Counted from the first letter of the stretch, positions 20,447 to 33,430 are shown. The stretch: 64,000 nucleotides of DNA from Bradyrhizobium sp. Ghvi (GCF_900115265.1 NZ_FOVU01000001.1:1337001-1401000), one strand, 5' to 3'. The notes: generated by a model not told the origin, from the sequence alone. A program made the numbers and translations.

Positions 20447-22657
20447 ATGGATCACACGTCGCGCAGCAACGCCGCCGCCACCTACGCGACCCGCATGGTC
20501 GACGTGCTGGTGCCGGTCGCGCTCGACCAGACCTATTCCTACAAGGTGCCTGCGGGTATGGAGCTGAAGGCGGGCGATCTCGTCGGTGTGCCGCTGGGCG
20601 CGCGCGAGGTGCTCGCCGTGGTCTGGGCTGAAAACGCCAATCCCGATCCACGCCTGCACAACCGCCTCAAGGAGGTCAGCGAGAAGCTCGACGTTGCGCC
20701 CCTGAAACCCGAGCTGCGTGCGGTCGTCGACTGGGTCGCCAATTACACGCTGAGCCCGCGCGGCATGGTGCTGCGCATGTGCCTGCGGATGGGCGAGAAC
20801 CTCGGCCCCGAGCGGGTTCGCGCCGGCGTCCGGCTGACAGGCGATCCGCCGCGGCGCCTGACGCCGGCGCGGCAGCGCGTGATCGAGGTGCTGTCGGACC
20901 GGCTGCTGCATGGCAAATCCGAGGCCGCCAAGGAAGCCGGCGTCTCGGCCGGCGTGATCGACGGCCTCGTCGATGAAGGCACGCTGACGGTCGAGCCGAT
21001 GCCGCCGTCGCCCCCGCCACCTCGCCCCGATCCCGAGTTCGGCCGCCCGGATTTCTCGCCGCTCCAGCGCGCCGGCGTCGATGCGATGCGCGCGCTCGCG
21101 GCCAACGGCACCTTCCACGTCGCGCTGCTCGACGGCGTCACCGGCTCGGGCAAGACCGAGGTCTATTTCGAGGCGGTGGCGGAAACCATCCGTCGCGGTA
21201 AGCAGTCGCTGATCCTGATGCCGGAGATCGCGCTGACCGGCCAGTTCCTCGATCGCTTCGCGCGGCGCTTTGGCGTGCGCCCGATCGAGTGGCATTCCGA
21301 ACTCACCCCGCGCACCCGCGCGCGCAACTGGGCGGCAATCTCGGAAGGCACCGCGCCGGTCGTGGTCGGCGCGCGTTCGGCGCTGTTTCTGCCTTACGCC
21401 AATCTCGGGCTCATCGTCGTCGATGAAGAGCACGACCAGGCCTACAAGCAGGACGAGGGCGTGCATTACCACGCTCGCGACATGGCGGTGGTGCGCGCGC
21501 ATATCGCAAAGATCCCGATCGTGTTGGCCTCCGCCACGCCGTCGGTCGAATCCGAGGTCAACGCGCGCAAGAACCGCTATCAGCGCATCGCGCTGCCCTC
21601 GCGCTTCGGCGGCCAGCATATGCCTGAAATCGAGGCCATCGATCTGCGCCGCGAGCCGCCGGCGCGTGGCCGCTACATCTCGCCGCGCCTGGCCGGCGAA
21701 ATCAGAACTGCGATCGAGCGGCGCGAGCAGGCGCTATTGTTCCTCAACCGCCGCGGTTATGCGCCGCTGACGCTGTGCCGCGCCTGCGGCCATCGCTTCG
21801 CCTGCACCATCTGCGATGCCTGGCTGGTCGACCACAGATTCCGCCAGCGCCTGGTCTGCCATCACTGCGGTTTTTCGATGCCGCGGCCCCCGACCTGTCC
21901 GCATTGCGCAGCGGAGGAATCGCTGGTTGCGGTCGGTCCGGGCGTCGAGCGCTTGCAGGAGGAGGCGGCCGCGCTCTTCCCTGATGCCCGCACCATGGTG
22001 CTGTCGAGCGATCTCATCACCTCGATCGAGACGATGCGCAGCGAGCTCGCGGAGATCGCCGACGGGCGCGTCGACATCATCATCGGTACGCAACTCGTCG
22101 CCAAGGGGCACAATTTTCCGCGGCTGAATCTCGTCGGCGTGATCGATGCCGATCTCGGTCTTTCCAACGGCGATCCGCGCGCGGCGGAACGCACCTGGCA
22201 ATTGCTCAACCAGGTGATCGGCCGCGCCGGACGCGAGCAGGGCCGCGGTGTCGGCTATCTGCAGACGCATCAGCCCGATCATCCCGTGATGAAGGCGTTG
22301 ATTGCCTGCGACCGCGAGGCCTTCTACGACAGCGAGATCGACCTGCGCGAGAAGACGCTCTATCCGCCGTTCGGCCGGCTCGCGAGCCTGATCATCTCCG
22401 CCGGCGATCGTCCGAGCGCCGAAGGCCTTGGCCGCAAGCTCGTTGCACTTGCGCCGCGCGACGAGCGCGTCGTGGTGCTGGGCCCGGCCGAAGCCCCGCT
22501 CGCCGTGATCAAGGGCCGCTACCGCTTCCGCATCCTGGTGAAATCGGCGCGGGGTTTCGATCTCTCGGACTATTTGCGCAACTGGCTCGCGGTGTGCCCG
22601 AAGCCGACCGGCAATCAGAAGCTCGAAGTCGACGTCGATCCGCAGAGCTTTTTGTAG
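20447..22657 (+). CDS. priA: Primosomal protein N' (replication restart helicase)
   Basis: 736-residue PriA. The N-terminal 3'-DNA-binding domain covers residues 1-105, followed by a winged helix (about 135-185). The helicase core has Walker A GVTGSGKTE at 230-238, Walker B VDEEHD, and the zinc region with eight cysteines arranged in CxxC pairs (CRACGHRFACTIC, CHHCGF, CPHC). The C-terminal motif VIGRAGREQGRG is motif VI. It reloads DnaB at collapsed forks. The ATG at 20447 gives the usual N-terminus; an internal ATG at 20495 (MVDVLVPVAL) is possible. Confidence 0.95.
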   Translation: MDHTSRSNAAATYATRMVDVLVPVALDQTYSYKVPAGMELKAGDLVGVPLGAREVLAVVWAENANPDPRLHNRLKEVSEKLDVAPLKPELRAVVDWVANYTLSPRGMVLRMCLRMGENLGPERVRAGVRLTGDPPRRLTPARQRVIEVLSDRLLHGKSEAAKEAGVSAGVIDGLVDEGTLTVEPMPPSPPPPRPDPEFGRPDFSPLQRAGVDAMRALAANGTFHVALLDGVTGSGKTEVYFEAVAETIRRGKQSLILMPEIALTGQFLDRFARRFGVRPIEWHSELTPRTRARNWAAISEGTAPVVVGARSALFLPYANLGLIVVDEEHDQAYKQDEGVHYHARDMAVVRAHIAKIPIVLASATPSVESEVNARKNRYQRIALPSRFGGQHMPEIEAIDLRREPPARGRYISPRLAGEIRTAIERREQALLFLNRRGYAPLTLCRACGHRFACTICDAWLVDHRFRQRLVCHHCGFSMPRPPTCPHCAAEESLVAVGPGVERLQEEAAALFPDARTMVLSSDLITSIETMRSELAEIADGRVDIIIGTQLVAKGHNFPRLNLVGVIDADLGLSNGDPRAAERTWQLLNQVIGRAGREQGRGVGYLQTHQPDHPVMKALIACDREAFYDSEIDLREKTLYPPFGRLASLIISAGDRPSAEGLGRKLVALAPRDERVVVLGPAEAPLAVIKGRYRFRILVKSARGFDLSDYLRNWLAVCPKPTGNQKLEVDVDPQSFL

Positions 22658-22661
22658 CTCT

Positions 22662-22766
22662 CCGTCATTCCGGGGCATGCGAAGCATGAACCCGGAATCC
22701 ATTCATCCGCCAACTCTGCCGCCTGATGAATTCCGGGCTCGCGCTATGCGCGCCCCGGAATGACGG
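22662..22766. repeat. Intergenic palindromic repeat, GTCATTCCGGGG family, copy 2
   Basis: From ccgtcattccggggcatgcg to gcgccccggaatgacgg, with an inner pair acccggaatcc / gaattccgggct. It begins 5 bases after the priA stop and may serve as its structured 3' end. Confidence 0.85.
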
Positions 22767-22790
22767 ACATTGAGGGCGCTGGCCAAATAA

Positions 22791-22827
22791 CAAAAAGCCC
22801 GCGGTCCCCCAAGACCGCGGGCTTGTT
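22791..22827 (-). terminator. Rho-independent terminator of rlpA (bidirectional stem)
   Basis: Twelve-bp stem AAGCCCGCGGTC / GACCGCGGGCTT with a six-base loop. Read on the minus strand it is followed by a TTTTTG tract, so it terminates rlpA; on the plus strand GTTT follows, so weaker action after priA is possible. Confidence 0.88.
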
Positions 22828-22886
22828 TCATTCGCGCAGCAAACTGATGAAAACTGCGCGTGTGAGATCAGGCTCGGGAAGCGCCG

Positions 22887-23387
22887 TTAGGAGACGACTT
22901 CCGCGGTGACGCGGCCGACGCCGGCACCGGTGAGGCCGATGGCGCGGGCCGCGCCGGTGGAGAGGTCGAGCACGCGGCCGCGCACGAACGGGCCACGGTC
23001 ATTGATGGTGACGATGACGCTCTGGCCGCCATGGGTGACGCGCAGCTTGGTGCCGAACGGCAGCGAACGGTGCGCAGCGGTCAGGGCATTCTGGTTGAAG
23101 CGTGCACCCGAGGCGGTGCGGCTGCCGGACTCGTTGCCGTAATAGGAGGCCATGCCCGAGAAACTGCGGCCCGTGCCCTGCGACGGCGTCATCGACGCAT
23201 TGGCGTTGCGCCAACCGAAGGCGTCGTTGGACGCGTCCTGGACGTGGTGGCGGTGAGAACCCCGATGGTGATGCCTGGATTTGGCCGAAGCTTCGGTGGC
23301 AGTTCCACCGACGAGGAGAGTTGCAGCGACGAATGCGATCGCCGTACGCGGCCGGGTTACAGTGCCCAGCGTCTTCAAAGACAGCAT
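22887..23387 (-). CDS. rlpA: Septal ring lytic transglycosylase RlpA-family protein
   Basis: 166-residue secreted protein. The signal peptide ends near residue 35 (GGTATEASA), then comes a short His/Arg-rich linker. The RlpA double-psi beta-barrel has the characteristic GMASYYG, GARFNQNALTAAHRSLPFGT and INDRGPFVRGRVLDLS. No lipobox cysteine and no C-terminal SPOR domain are visible, so it is the short form and septal recruitment would need another route. RlpA enzymes cut denuded glycan strands at the septum. The divergent upstream region carries a palindrome and a CtrA-type box. Confidence 0.92.
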   Translation of the reverse strand: MLSLKTLGTVTRPRTAIAFVAATLLVGGTATEASAKSRHHHRGSHRHHVQDASNDAFGWRNANASMTPSQGTGRSFSGMASYYGNESGSRTASGARFNQNALTAAHRSLPFGTKLRVTHGGQSVIVTINDRGPFVRGRVLDLSTGAARAIGLTGAGVGRVTAEVVS

Positions 23388-23410
23388 TGAATGGTCCCTA
23401 CGCTAGTATT

Positions 23411-23424
23411 GCCACATATGTGGC
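23411..23424. promoter_or_regulatory. 14-bp perfect palindrome upstream of rlpA
   Basis: GCCACATATGTGGC is a perfect dyad centred about 30 bases upstream of the rlpA start codon, in the 5' untranslated or promoter area. It looks like a dimeric regulator's operator; the regulator is unknown. Confidence 0.5.
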
Positions 23425-23568
23425 TAGTGGAGCCCCCATCAGTTTGTGAGCGGGTTGGCGTTTCGATTCCCAATGAGGCATGAATTGGGCAGTAATTCCG
23501 GTATGTGTCCTGATGAAATATCTTGTGACCGGAATCGATAATCGGCGGATGTTCCGTAATATTTCACT

Positions 23569-23584
23569 TTAACGAATCTTTAAC
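23569..23584. promoter_or_regulatory. CtrA-type binding site
   Basis: TTAACGAATCTTTAAC matches the full CtrA consensus TTAA-N7-TTAAC exactly. It lies about 180 bases upstream of the rlpA start in an A+T-rich block. CtrA is the alphaproteobacterial cell-cycle response regulator; a target in front of a septal peptidoglycan enzyme is biologically sensible. Binding itself is inferred. Confidence 0.6.
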
Positions 23585-24024
23585 CAAGGTATTACTTGCG
23601 AATACTGTAGAGCGAAGTCTTTACTCGCGGCATTTAGAATTCGGTAAGTATTCGGCGGGCAGAGCCCGGTCACGGCTCAGCGAGCCGTGTTCATAGCCGC
23701 TATGCGCTGAGGGCGGGAACCAACGGGCGTCAGGCCGCCGTAACGCTCGCGGCAATTCCGTGACATGACGCGTCCCGCGTCGATCGCTGCGGAGCTGTCG
23801 CAATGTGCGACGAACTGGCGACAGAAGGTCGTGCCTTTAATTTGGCGTCATGTTGCACCTGCGCGCCTGCTATGTTAGCAAAGCCGCGATTTTAACGAGC
23901 CCGGCACTTCCCGTGTCGGTCGAAAATCGAAGTCCCGCTTGAATTCCAAGGGCTTGGATCGCTAGGCGCCGCGTTGTGGCGACGGTTTTTCCCTTGCGAA
24001 TTTGACAGCACAAAGAGCGCGTCT

Positions 24025-26114
<2,090 letters not shown>

Positions 26115-26120
26115 AACTGC

Positions 26121-26207
26121 CGTCATGGCCGGGCTTGTCCCGGCCATCCACGTCTATCGGCGTGCGAGGCAGCTACGTGGATGCCCGGGACGAGCCCGGG
26201 CATGACG
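26121..26207. repeat. Intergenic palindromic repeat, GTCATGGCCGGGCTTG family, copy 1
   Basis: cgtcatggccgggcttgtcc at the left and gggacgagcccgggcatgacg at the right form a near-perfect inverted repeat. Inner arms are ccatccacgt / acgtggatg. It lies within the atp operon between atpA and atpG. A second copy is at 41982-42066. Confidence 0.88.
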
Positions 26208-26261
26208 AATGGATAGGGTTGCGGTCAGGCCAAAGGGTCAGGCCGCCGGGGTGAACGAAGA

Positions 26262-27134
26262 ATGGCGTCACTTAAAGACATGCGCGTGCGCATCGCCTCC
26301 ACCAAGGCGACGCAAAAGATCACCAAGGCCATGCAGATGGTCGCGGCCTCGAAGCTGCGCCGCGCGCAGACCGCCGCGGAAGCTGCACGTCCCTATGCCG
26401 ACAAGATGAGCGCGGTGATCTCGAATATCGCCAGCGCGGCCGCGGGCTCGCCCGGCGCGCCGACGCTGCTGGCCGGCACCGGCCGCGACCAGGTTCATTT
26501 GCTGCTGGTCTGCACCGGCGAGCGCGGCCTGTCAGGCGCGTTCAACTCGTCGATCGTGCGTCTCGCCCGCGAGCGTGCGCTGGCGCTGATCGCGCAAGGC
26601 AAGGAAGTCAAATTCTTCTGCGTCGGCCGCAAGGGCTACGAGCAGCTCCGCCGCCAGTTCGACAAGCAGATCGTCGAGCATCTCGACCTGCGCAGCGTGC
26701 GCCAGCTCGGCTTCGTCAACGCCGAGGACATCGCCAAGAAGGTTCTGGCGCGGTTCGATGCCGGCGAGTTCGATGTCTGCACGCTGTTCTACTCGCGTTT
26801 CCGTTCGGTGATCGCACAGATCCCGACCGCCCAGCAGATCATCCCGCTGGTGGTCGAGGAGGGCGCTGGCGCCAACACGACGTCCTACGAATACGAGCCG
26901 GAGGAGGACGAGATCCTCACCCGTCTCCTGCCGCGCAACCTCGCGGTCCAGATCTTCCGCGCACTGCTCGAAAACAACGCCTCGTTCTACGGCGCGCAGA
27001 TGAGCGCGATGGACAATGCGACGCGCAACGCAGGCGAAATGATCCGCAAGCAGACGCTGGTCTACAACCGGACGCGTCAGGCGCAGATCACCAAGGAACT
27101 GATCGAAATCATCTCGGGCGCCGAAGCCGTCTAG
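26262..27134 (+). CDS. atpG: ATP synthase F1 gamma subunit
   Basis: 290-residue central-stalk subunit. The conserved N-terminus [20 protein letters not shown] and the C-terminal ATRNAGEMI...[16 protein letters not shown] pattern (here [19 protein letters not shown]) are both intact. It rotates inside the alpha3beta3 ring. Confidence 0.97.
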   Translation: MASLKDMRVRIASTKATQKITKAMQMVAASKLRRAQTAAEAARPYADKMSAVISNIASAAAGSPGAPTLLAGTGRDQVHLLLVCTGERGLSGAFNSSIVRLARERALALIAQGKEVKFFCVGRKGYEQLRRQFDKQIVEHLDLRSVRQLGFVNAEDIAKKVLARFDAGEFDVCTLFYSRFRSVIAQIPTAQQIIPLVVEEGAGANTTSYEYEPEEDEILTRLLPRNLAVQIFRALLENNASFYGAQMSAMDNATRNAGEMIRKQTLVYNRTRQAQITKELIEIISGAEAV

Positions 27135-27180
27135 CAAAGACGCATCGGCACCCATCAACGCAACATCCCGGTCGAATTGA

Positions 27181-29145
<1,965 letters not shown>

Positions 29146-29168
29146 GCCCCGGCGCATCGCACCGGGGC
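29146..29168 (+). terminator. GC-rich hairpin after atpC
   Basis: Stem GCCCCGG / CCGGGGC with a nine-base loop directly after the atpC stop codon. There is no T-tract, so it is a 3'-end stabiliser or weak terminator rather than a canonical one. Confidence 0.5.
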
Positions 29169-29296
29169 ATAGAACTCCAGATTCCTGAACAGGTTCAGCG
29201 CTCGTCACTGATGTGACGGGCGCTGAAACTTTGTTGCACCGCGCCGGAGATAGCGGCATTCTGCGCCCGCGGAACTTGTTCCGGGGCGGGTCACAG

Positions 29297-30946
29297 ATGA
29301 AACGCAAGATCGCAGCGATCTTCGCAGCCGATATTGCCGGATACTCAAGGCTGGTCGCGGAGGACGAAGAGGAGACGCTGCGGCGTCTGGCCTCCTATCG
29401 CGAGGTCATTGACGACTTCATCGCCAAGGCAAACGGGCGCATCTTCAACACCGCCGGTGACGCAGTGCTCGCCGAATTCCCGAGCGCGGTTGACGCGGTG
29501 CGCTGCGCGATCGACATCCAGGAGTCCTTGCGAACCCGCAACATGGCCTATCCGCCGAGCCGGCAGATGTCGTTCCGCATCGGCATCACCATCGGTGACG
29601 TGGTCGAGCGCGACGGCGATCTGCTGGGTGACGGCGTCAACATCGCAGCCCGGCTCGAGGGACTGGCGGAAGTCGGCGGCATCTGCGTCTCCCGCGCGGT
29701 GCACGAACAGGTCGCCAACAAGTTGTCGGTGCAGTTCGCCGATATCGGCGCGCAGGAGGTGAAGAACATCCCGATGCCGGTGCACGCCTATATGGTGGCG
29801 ATGCGGCGCGAGGATGGGTCTTATGCGACGCCGCAGCTGAAGAAGATCGCCAAACCGGCAGCCGCGCCGCACTGGATGTGGCCGCTGGTGGTTGGCGTGG
29901 TCTCGGTCGTCGCCATCGGCGTCGGCGGTTTTCTCTATTTCGCCAAGCTCGAGACCGGTCAGGTCAAATCCACCGCCGCATCGTCGCCTCCGATTGCCGT
30001 GCCATCACCCAGCCCGACGCCGGCGATGGCCGCGAAGGCGTCAATGTCCGCGCCCATGCCGACTTCCGCGCCGACCCAAATGGCTGCGGCGACGCCAATG
30101 CCAATGGCCCCGGCGGAATCGAACGGCAAGTTTCCCGTGGACGCGGTGCCGTTCATCGGCGAGCGTCAGCGTTCGTTTCTCAGCAACGAATATTCGACCG
30201 CCGGAGATTACAAGGCTTATGCCCTGAACATCGGCGGCTTCTACGGCTCCGCGCTCAATCAGTCGACCGAGGAGGTCGCGCGCAACGCTGCGGTCGACCA
30301 GTGCCAGAAGCGCGCCGACGCCGCGCAATCACCGCGGCGCTGCGAGATCTATGCGGTCGGCAACAAGGTGGTCTACAGCCACGGCAGTCCGCCGATGCCG
30401 CCGCAGCCTTGGGTGCGGCACGACAGCACGACCGAGCGACCATTCGCGCCGAAGGATTTTCCGATGCTGCGTGACCAGGCCAAGACCCGGCTCGAGAACA
30501 TCTACGCGGTGGCCGCAAAATCGCGCACGGTCGCGCTCGGTCCGGGCGGGCAATATTTCATGGCGCTGGGCGCGACGTCGGTCGACGATGCGGCGCGCCG
30601 TTCGCTGGAGTCCTGCGGCGCAATCGCGGGCTCTCCTTGCATGATCGTGGCGGTCGACGACGTCTTCGTCGTGCCGATCCCGACCCTGCTCAGGGCCGTT
30701 GGCTTCTTCCACGTCGCGACTCATCCCTCGATCATTGCCGATGCCCGCGACGACGTCGTGCGCAAGCTCGGCGATGGCATGGGCTGGAACGCGGTCGCGG
30801 TCGGCACCGCAGGCCGCCCGGGTCTGGGTATCAAGGCGGTCGACGAGCAGAGCGCCGTCAACGGCGCGCTCGCCGACTGCGGCAAGCACGACCGCGACTG
30901 CCACGTGATCGCGATCGGCCCGTTCACGGTGGCGCCGACGAATTAG
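29297..30946 (+). CDS. Class III adenylate/guanylate cyclase with three C-terminal DUF4189-like repeats
   Basis: 549 residues from ATG 29297. Residues 1-170 form a class III cyclase domain: metal-binding Asp12 (FAADIAGYS) and Asp55 (NTAGDAVLAEF), and the transition-state Asn/Arg pair in DGVNIAARLEG, so it looks active. A transmembrane helix follows at about 194-216, then a Pro/Ala/Met linker (225-275). Next come three tandem related units at about 305-361, 404-460 and 497-546, each with an alanine-rich helix and a Cys pair (C336/C349, C440/C448, C528/C535), resembling DUF4189. The topology predicts a cytoplasmic cyclase with a periplasmic sensor. Substrate (ATP or GTP) is not determinable by eye. 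It is monocistronic. Confidence 0.88.
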   Translation: MKRKIAAIFAADIAGYSRLVAEDEEETLRRLASYREVIDDFIAKANGRIFNTAGDAVLAEFPSAVDAVRCAIDIQESLRTRNMAYPPSRQMSFRIGITIGDVVERDGDLLGDGVNIAARLEGLAEVGGICVSRAVHEQVANKLSVQFADIGAQEVKNIPMPVHAYMVAMRREDGSYATPQLKKIAKPAAAPHWMWPLVVGVVSVVAIGVGGFLYFAKLETGQVKSTAASSPPIAVPSPSPTPAMAAKASMSAPMPTSAPTQMAAATPMPMAPAESNGKFPVDAVPFIGERQRSFLSNEYSTAGDYKAYALNIGGFYGSALNQSTEEVARNAAVDQCQKRADAAQSPRRCEIYAVGNKVVYSHGSPPMPPQPWVRHDSTTERPFAPKDFPMLRDQAKTRLENIYAVAAKSRTVALGPGGQYFMALGATSVDDAARRSLESCGAIAGSPCMIVAVDDVFVVPIPTLLRAVGFFHVATHPSIIADARDDVVRKLGDGMGWNAVAVGTAGRPGLGIKAVDEQSAVNGALADCGKHDRDCHVIAIGPFTVAPTN

Positions 30947-30995
30947 GCCGGTGGCCTGCGCGGCGAAAATGCTGCAATGATTTCAATCCCCATTC

Positions 30996-31018
30996 TACTG
31001 TGCATGGGGTTGTTTTTG
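30996..31018. repeat. Right-end fragment of a dispersed repeat (TACTGTGCATGGGGTTG)
   Basis: tactgtgcatggggttgttt recurs at 58797-58816 as the right end of a longer element. Here only this end is present, directly before the convergent Nudix gene. Confidence 0.65.
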
Positions 31019-31023
31019 CGATT

Positions 31024-31524
31024 TCAGCCAGCGAAGGCCGCAAATTCTTGCGCCACGGCGCAATAGACGTCGCGGCGGAACGGCACCACGATGTCGGCAA
31101 CGCGATCGAGCCGCTCCCAGCGCCACGCGTCGAACTCCGCGGGCTGGCCGTTGCGCGGCGTCAGCGGGTCGATCTCGTCGTCCTTGCCGGTGAAGCGCAG
31201 TGCGAACCATTTCTGGCGCTGGCCGCGGAATTTCGCCAGCCGATGCGTCTGCGGCCCGTCATAGGGCGGGAATTCGTAAGTGAGCCAGTCGGTCTCGCCG
31301 AGGAATTCGGCGCTGACGACGTTGGTCTCCTCCCACAGCTCGCGCATCGCCGCATCGCGCAAATTCTCGCCCTCGTCGACGCCGCCCTGCGGCATCTGCC
31401 AGTCGAGTCCCGGCAAGATGATTTCGGGGCCGTCGCCCTTGAAGCGGTGGCCGATCAGGACGTGGCCGGTGGCGTTGAAGAGGGCGATGCCCACGTTGGG
31501 GCGGTAGGGCTTTTGATCGTTCAC
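31024..31524 (-). CDS. Nudix hydrolase, RppH-like (second copy)
   Basis: 166-residue Nudix protein from GTG 31524. The complete Nudix box GGVDEGENLRDAAMRELWEE continues TNV, and the RppH-like MPQGGVD and [15 protein letters not shown] are present. RppH enzymes remove pyrophosphate from triphosphorylated 5' RNA ends. It is a tandem paralogue of the gene at 31631-32137, separated from it by a palindromic repeat. It departs more from the RppH N-terminus (PYRPNVGIALFNATGHVLIG). It might be a dinucleoside polyphosphate hydrolase rather than a true RppH. An upstream start at 31674 would translate the repeat and is rejected. Confidence 0.85.
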   Translation of the reverse strand: MNDQKPYRPNVGIALFNATGHVLIGHRFKGDGPEIILPGLDWQMPQGGVDEGENLRDAAMRELWEETNVVSAEFLGETDWLTYEFPPYDGPQTHRLAKFRGQRQKWFALRFTGKDDEIDPLTPRNGQPAEFDAWRWERLDRVADIVVPFRRDVYCAVAQEFAAFAG

Positions 31525-31541
31525 TTGCAAATATCTCTCGT

Positions 31542-31622
31542 CGTCATTCCGGGGCGATGCGTAGCATCGAACCCGGAATCTCGAGGTCCCGGGTTCGACG
31601 CTGCGCATCGTCCCGGGACGAC
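31542..31622. repeat. Intergenic palindromic repeat, GTCATTCCGGGG family, copy 3
   Basis: cgtcattccggggcgatgcg mirrored by cgcatcgtcccgggacgac, with an inner pair gaacccggaat / tcccgggttcg. It separates the two Nudix genes. Confidence 0.82.
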
Positions 31623-31630
31623 ACCAAGGA

Positions 31631-32137
31631 TCAATCCTCCGCCAGCGCGGAAAACTCCTGCACCACGCGCTCATAGACCGGACGCTTGAACGGGATGATG
31701 AGCCCGGTCAAATTCTTCATCGGCTCCCAGCGCCAGCTGACGAATTCGGCCTTGTGGCCACCGCCGCCGGGATTGGCGACGTTGATCTCGCTGTCCTTGC
31801 CGGTGAAGCGCACCGCGAACCATTTCTGACGCTGGCCGCGGTAGCGGCCCTTCCAGGCACGTCCCGCCACTGTGCGCGGGATGTCGTAGATCAACCAGTC
31901 CGGCACCTCGCCGAGCCGCTCGATCGAACGCACGCTGGTCTCCTCGTAGAGTTCGCGTTTGGCCGCGTCCCAAGTGTCCTCGCCGGGATCGACGCCGCCC
32001 TGCGGCATCTGCCAGACATGGCTTTCGTCGACATGCTCGATGCCGCCGGCGCGGCGACCGATGAACACCAGGCCCTCTTTGTTGATCAGCATGACACCGA
32101 CGCAGGTTCGGTAGGGCAGATCCTCATAACGCGCCAT
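31631..32137 (-). CDS. rppH: RNA pyrophosphohydrolase
   Basis: 168-residue Nudix hydrolase with the canonical RppH N-terminus ([20 protein letters not shown]) and a full Nudix box ([20 protein letters not shown], then TSV). WYDIP-type [10 protein letters not shown] and [14 protein letters not shown] are also present. It converts 5'-triphosphate mRNA to monophosphate and so triggers decay. The ATG at 32137 is chosen; upstream extension to 32200 has no homology. It lies 72 bases after the deacetylase gene, probably in one transcript. Confidence 0.92.
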   Translation of the reverse strand: MARYEDLPYRTCVGVMLINKEGLVFIGRRAGGIEHVDESHVWQMPQGGVDPGEDTWDAAKRELYEETSVRSIERLGEVPDWLIYDIPRTVAGRAWKGRYRGQRQKWFAVRFTGKDSEINVANPGGGGHKAEFVSWRWEPMKNLTGLIIPFKRPVYERVVQEFSALAED

Positions 32138-32209
32138 TCCGCCAAACCCTCTCGCGTGCTGCCGGGACGCTATCAGGCGCGCGGGCCCGTGGCGTACCAA
32201 TTCGTTGAT

Positions 32210-33430
32210 TTAGCTGGATTTTGATTTCAGCATCGCTGATGTCAATGGCACCAAAAGGATACCTCGGTCGCTCAATGTCTTGATCCAGGCGCCGACCCGC
32301 TCGATCGAGACGGGCAGCGCAGAGGCGGTGCCGATGGCGACGCCGTGCTCGCGGGCCATGGATTCCAGCTTGTTCAGGGCGCGATCGATCTCGGTCGGGG
32401 TCGGCACGGCGTCGAGCGCGATGTCGCCCTTGCCGAACGGCACGGACAGGCTTGCCGCAGCCATCGACGCGACGCTGCGGGGCGATGAGCCGTCGTCGAA
32501 GAAGCCGAGCCCGCGCTTGGCCGCCTCGCGGATGATCGGCTGCATCGCCGGCTCGGTCGCAATGAAGCGGGCGCCCATGAAATTGGTGATGCCGGCATAG
32601 CCCTGCATCCGGCTCAGATGCCAGTACAGGCGATCGGTATTCTGGTCGGTGGTGAGCGAGGTCAGCAGCGTCTGCGGACCCGGATCATTGTCCGGAAAGT
32701 CGTAGGGCTCCATCGGGATCTGCAAGAAAATCTCGTGGCGCTGGGCGCGGGCGCGCTCGGCGAGCTTTCCAGGATCCGATCCATAAGGCGTGAACGCCAG
32801 CGTCACGGCGCCGGGCAGCTTCATGATCGCATCGGTGGTCTTGGCGGCCCCGACGCCGAGGCCGCCGATCACGATCGCCACGACAGGCATTTTCGCGGCC
32901 TTGGCGCGGTCGGCGTCGGCTGCGTAGACGTTGAACGGCTTGAGATCGCCCGAGATCACCGGGATCATGCCATAGCGGGATTTTTCCAGCAGCTTTGGGT
33001 CAATCCCGCCCATGACGGCCGGAGGCGCGGAAGCCGCCTCGCCCTTGTCGGCCGCATCGCCAGCGCCGATCACCACATCGTGGCGGGCGCCGGTCGAGCC
33101 GTCGATCATGGTGACGGTCTTGTGCTCGCCGGAGGCGGCCTCTTTCGGCGCTTCCCTGGTCGCATGCTTGCCCTCGCGGGCGTGCTCTTCGCCGGCGGCC
33201 GCGGCGGCCTTCTCACCTGGGGCCTTCGGATCGGGGATCGCGATCCGCGTCATCGGCTCGCCGCCGAGCGGGTCCTTGTTGAAGATGGCAAAACCCGCGA
33301 AGGCGACCAGGAACAGGCCGAGCATGAAAGCCAGCAGCTGCATGGCCGTGAACGGCAGCCGCAGCCGCCGTTTCCGGCGCGGCTTGTCCTGTCCGAGCGG
33401 GGCGCTCAGATCATCGACCGTCTCAGTCAT
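32210..33430 (-). CDS. Divergent polysaccharide deacetylase family protein (YibQ-like)
   Basis: 406 residues from ATG 33430. A basic N-terminus (PRRKRRLRL) is followed by one membrane helix at about 28-48, then an Ala/Glu/His-rich linker. The divergent polysaccharide deacetylase domain starts near residue 170 with VVAIVIGGLGVGAAKTTDAI and FTPYGSDPGKL, and contains EIFLQIPMEPYDFP. In this family the usual NodB metal-binding histidines are altered, so enzymatic activity is uncertain. It lies downstream of ctpA and envC, separated by a terminator. The envC-ctpA-yibQ neighbourhood points to cell-wall work at division. Confidence 0.87.
   Translation of the reverse strand: MTETVDDLSAPLGQDKPRRKRRLRLPFTAMQLLAFMLGLFLVAFAGFAIFNKDPLGGEPMTRIAIPDPKAPGEKAAAAAGEEHAREGKHATREAPKEAASGEHKTVTMIDGSTGARHDVVIGAGDAADKGEAASAPPAVMGGIDPKLLEKSRYGMIPVISGDLKPFNVYAADADRAKAAKMPVVAIVIGGLGVGAAKTTDAIMKLPGAVTLAFTPYGSDPGKLAERARAQRHEIFLQIPMEPYDFPDNDPGPQTLLTSLTTDQNTDRLYWHLSRMQGYAGITNFMGARFIATEPAMQPIIREAAKRGLGFFDDGSSPRSVASMAAASLSVPFGKGDIALDAVPTPTEIDRALNKLESMAREHGVAIGTASALPVSIERVGAWIKTLSDRGILLVPLTSAMLKSKSS

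Larger units (their letters stand above)
23388..24024. other. Non-coding regulatory region between rlpA and atpH
   Basis: 637 bases without a credible gene; the only ORF over 50 codons (23621-23803, minus) has no family-like sequence. The segment at about 23500-23640 is conspicuously A+T-rich for this genome and carries the CtrA-type box. A hairpin with stem CACGGCTC / GAGCCGTG lies at 23671-23689. The atp promoter must lie in the right half, but I see no convincing -35/-10 pair there. Confidence 0.6.

Noticed and set aside
23621..23803. 60-codon minus-strand ORF between rlpA and atpH
   Set aside because: No ribosome site, Arg-rich shadow-like composition and no family resemblance.
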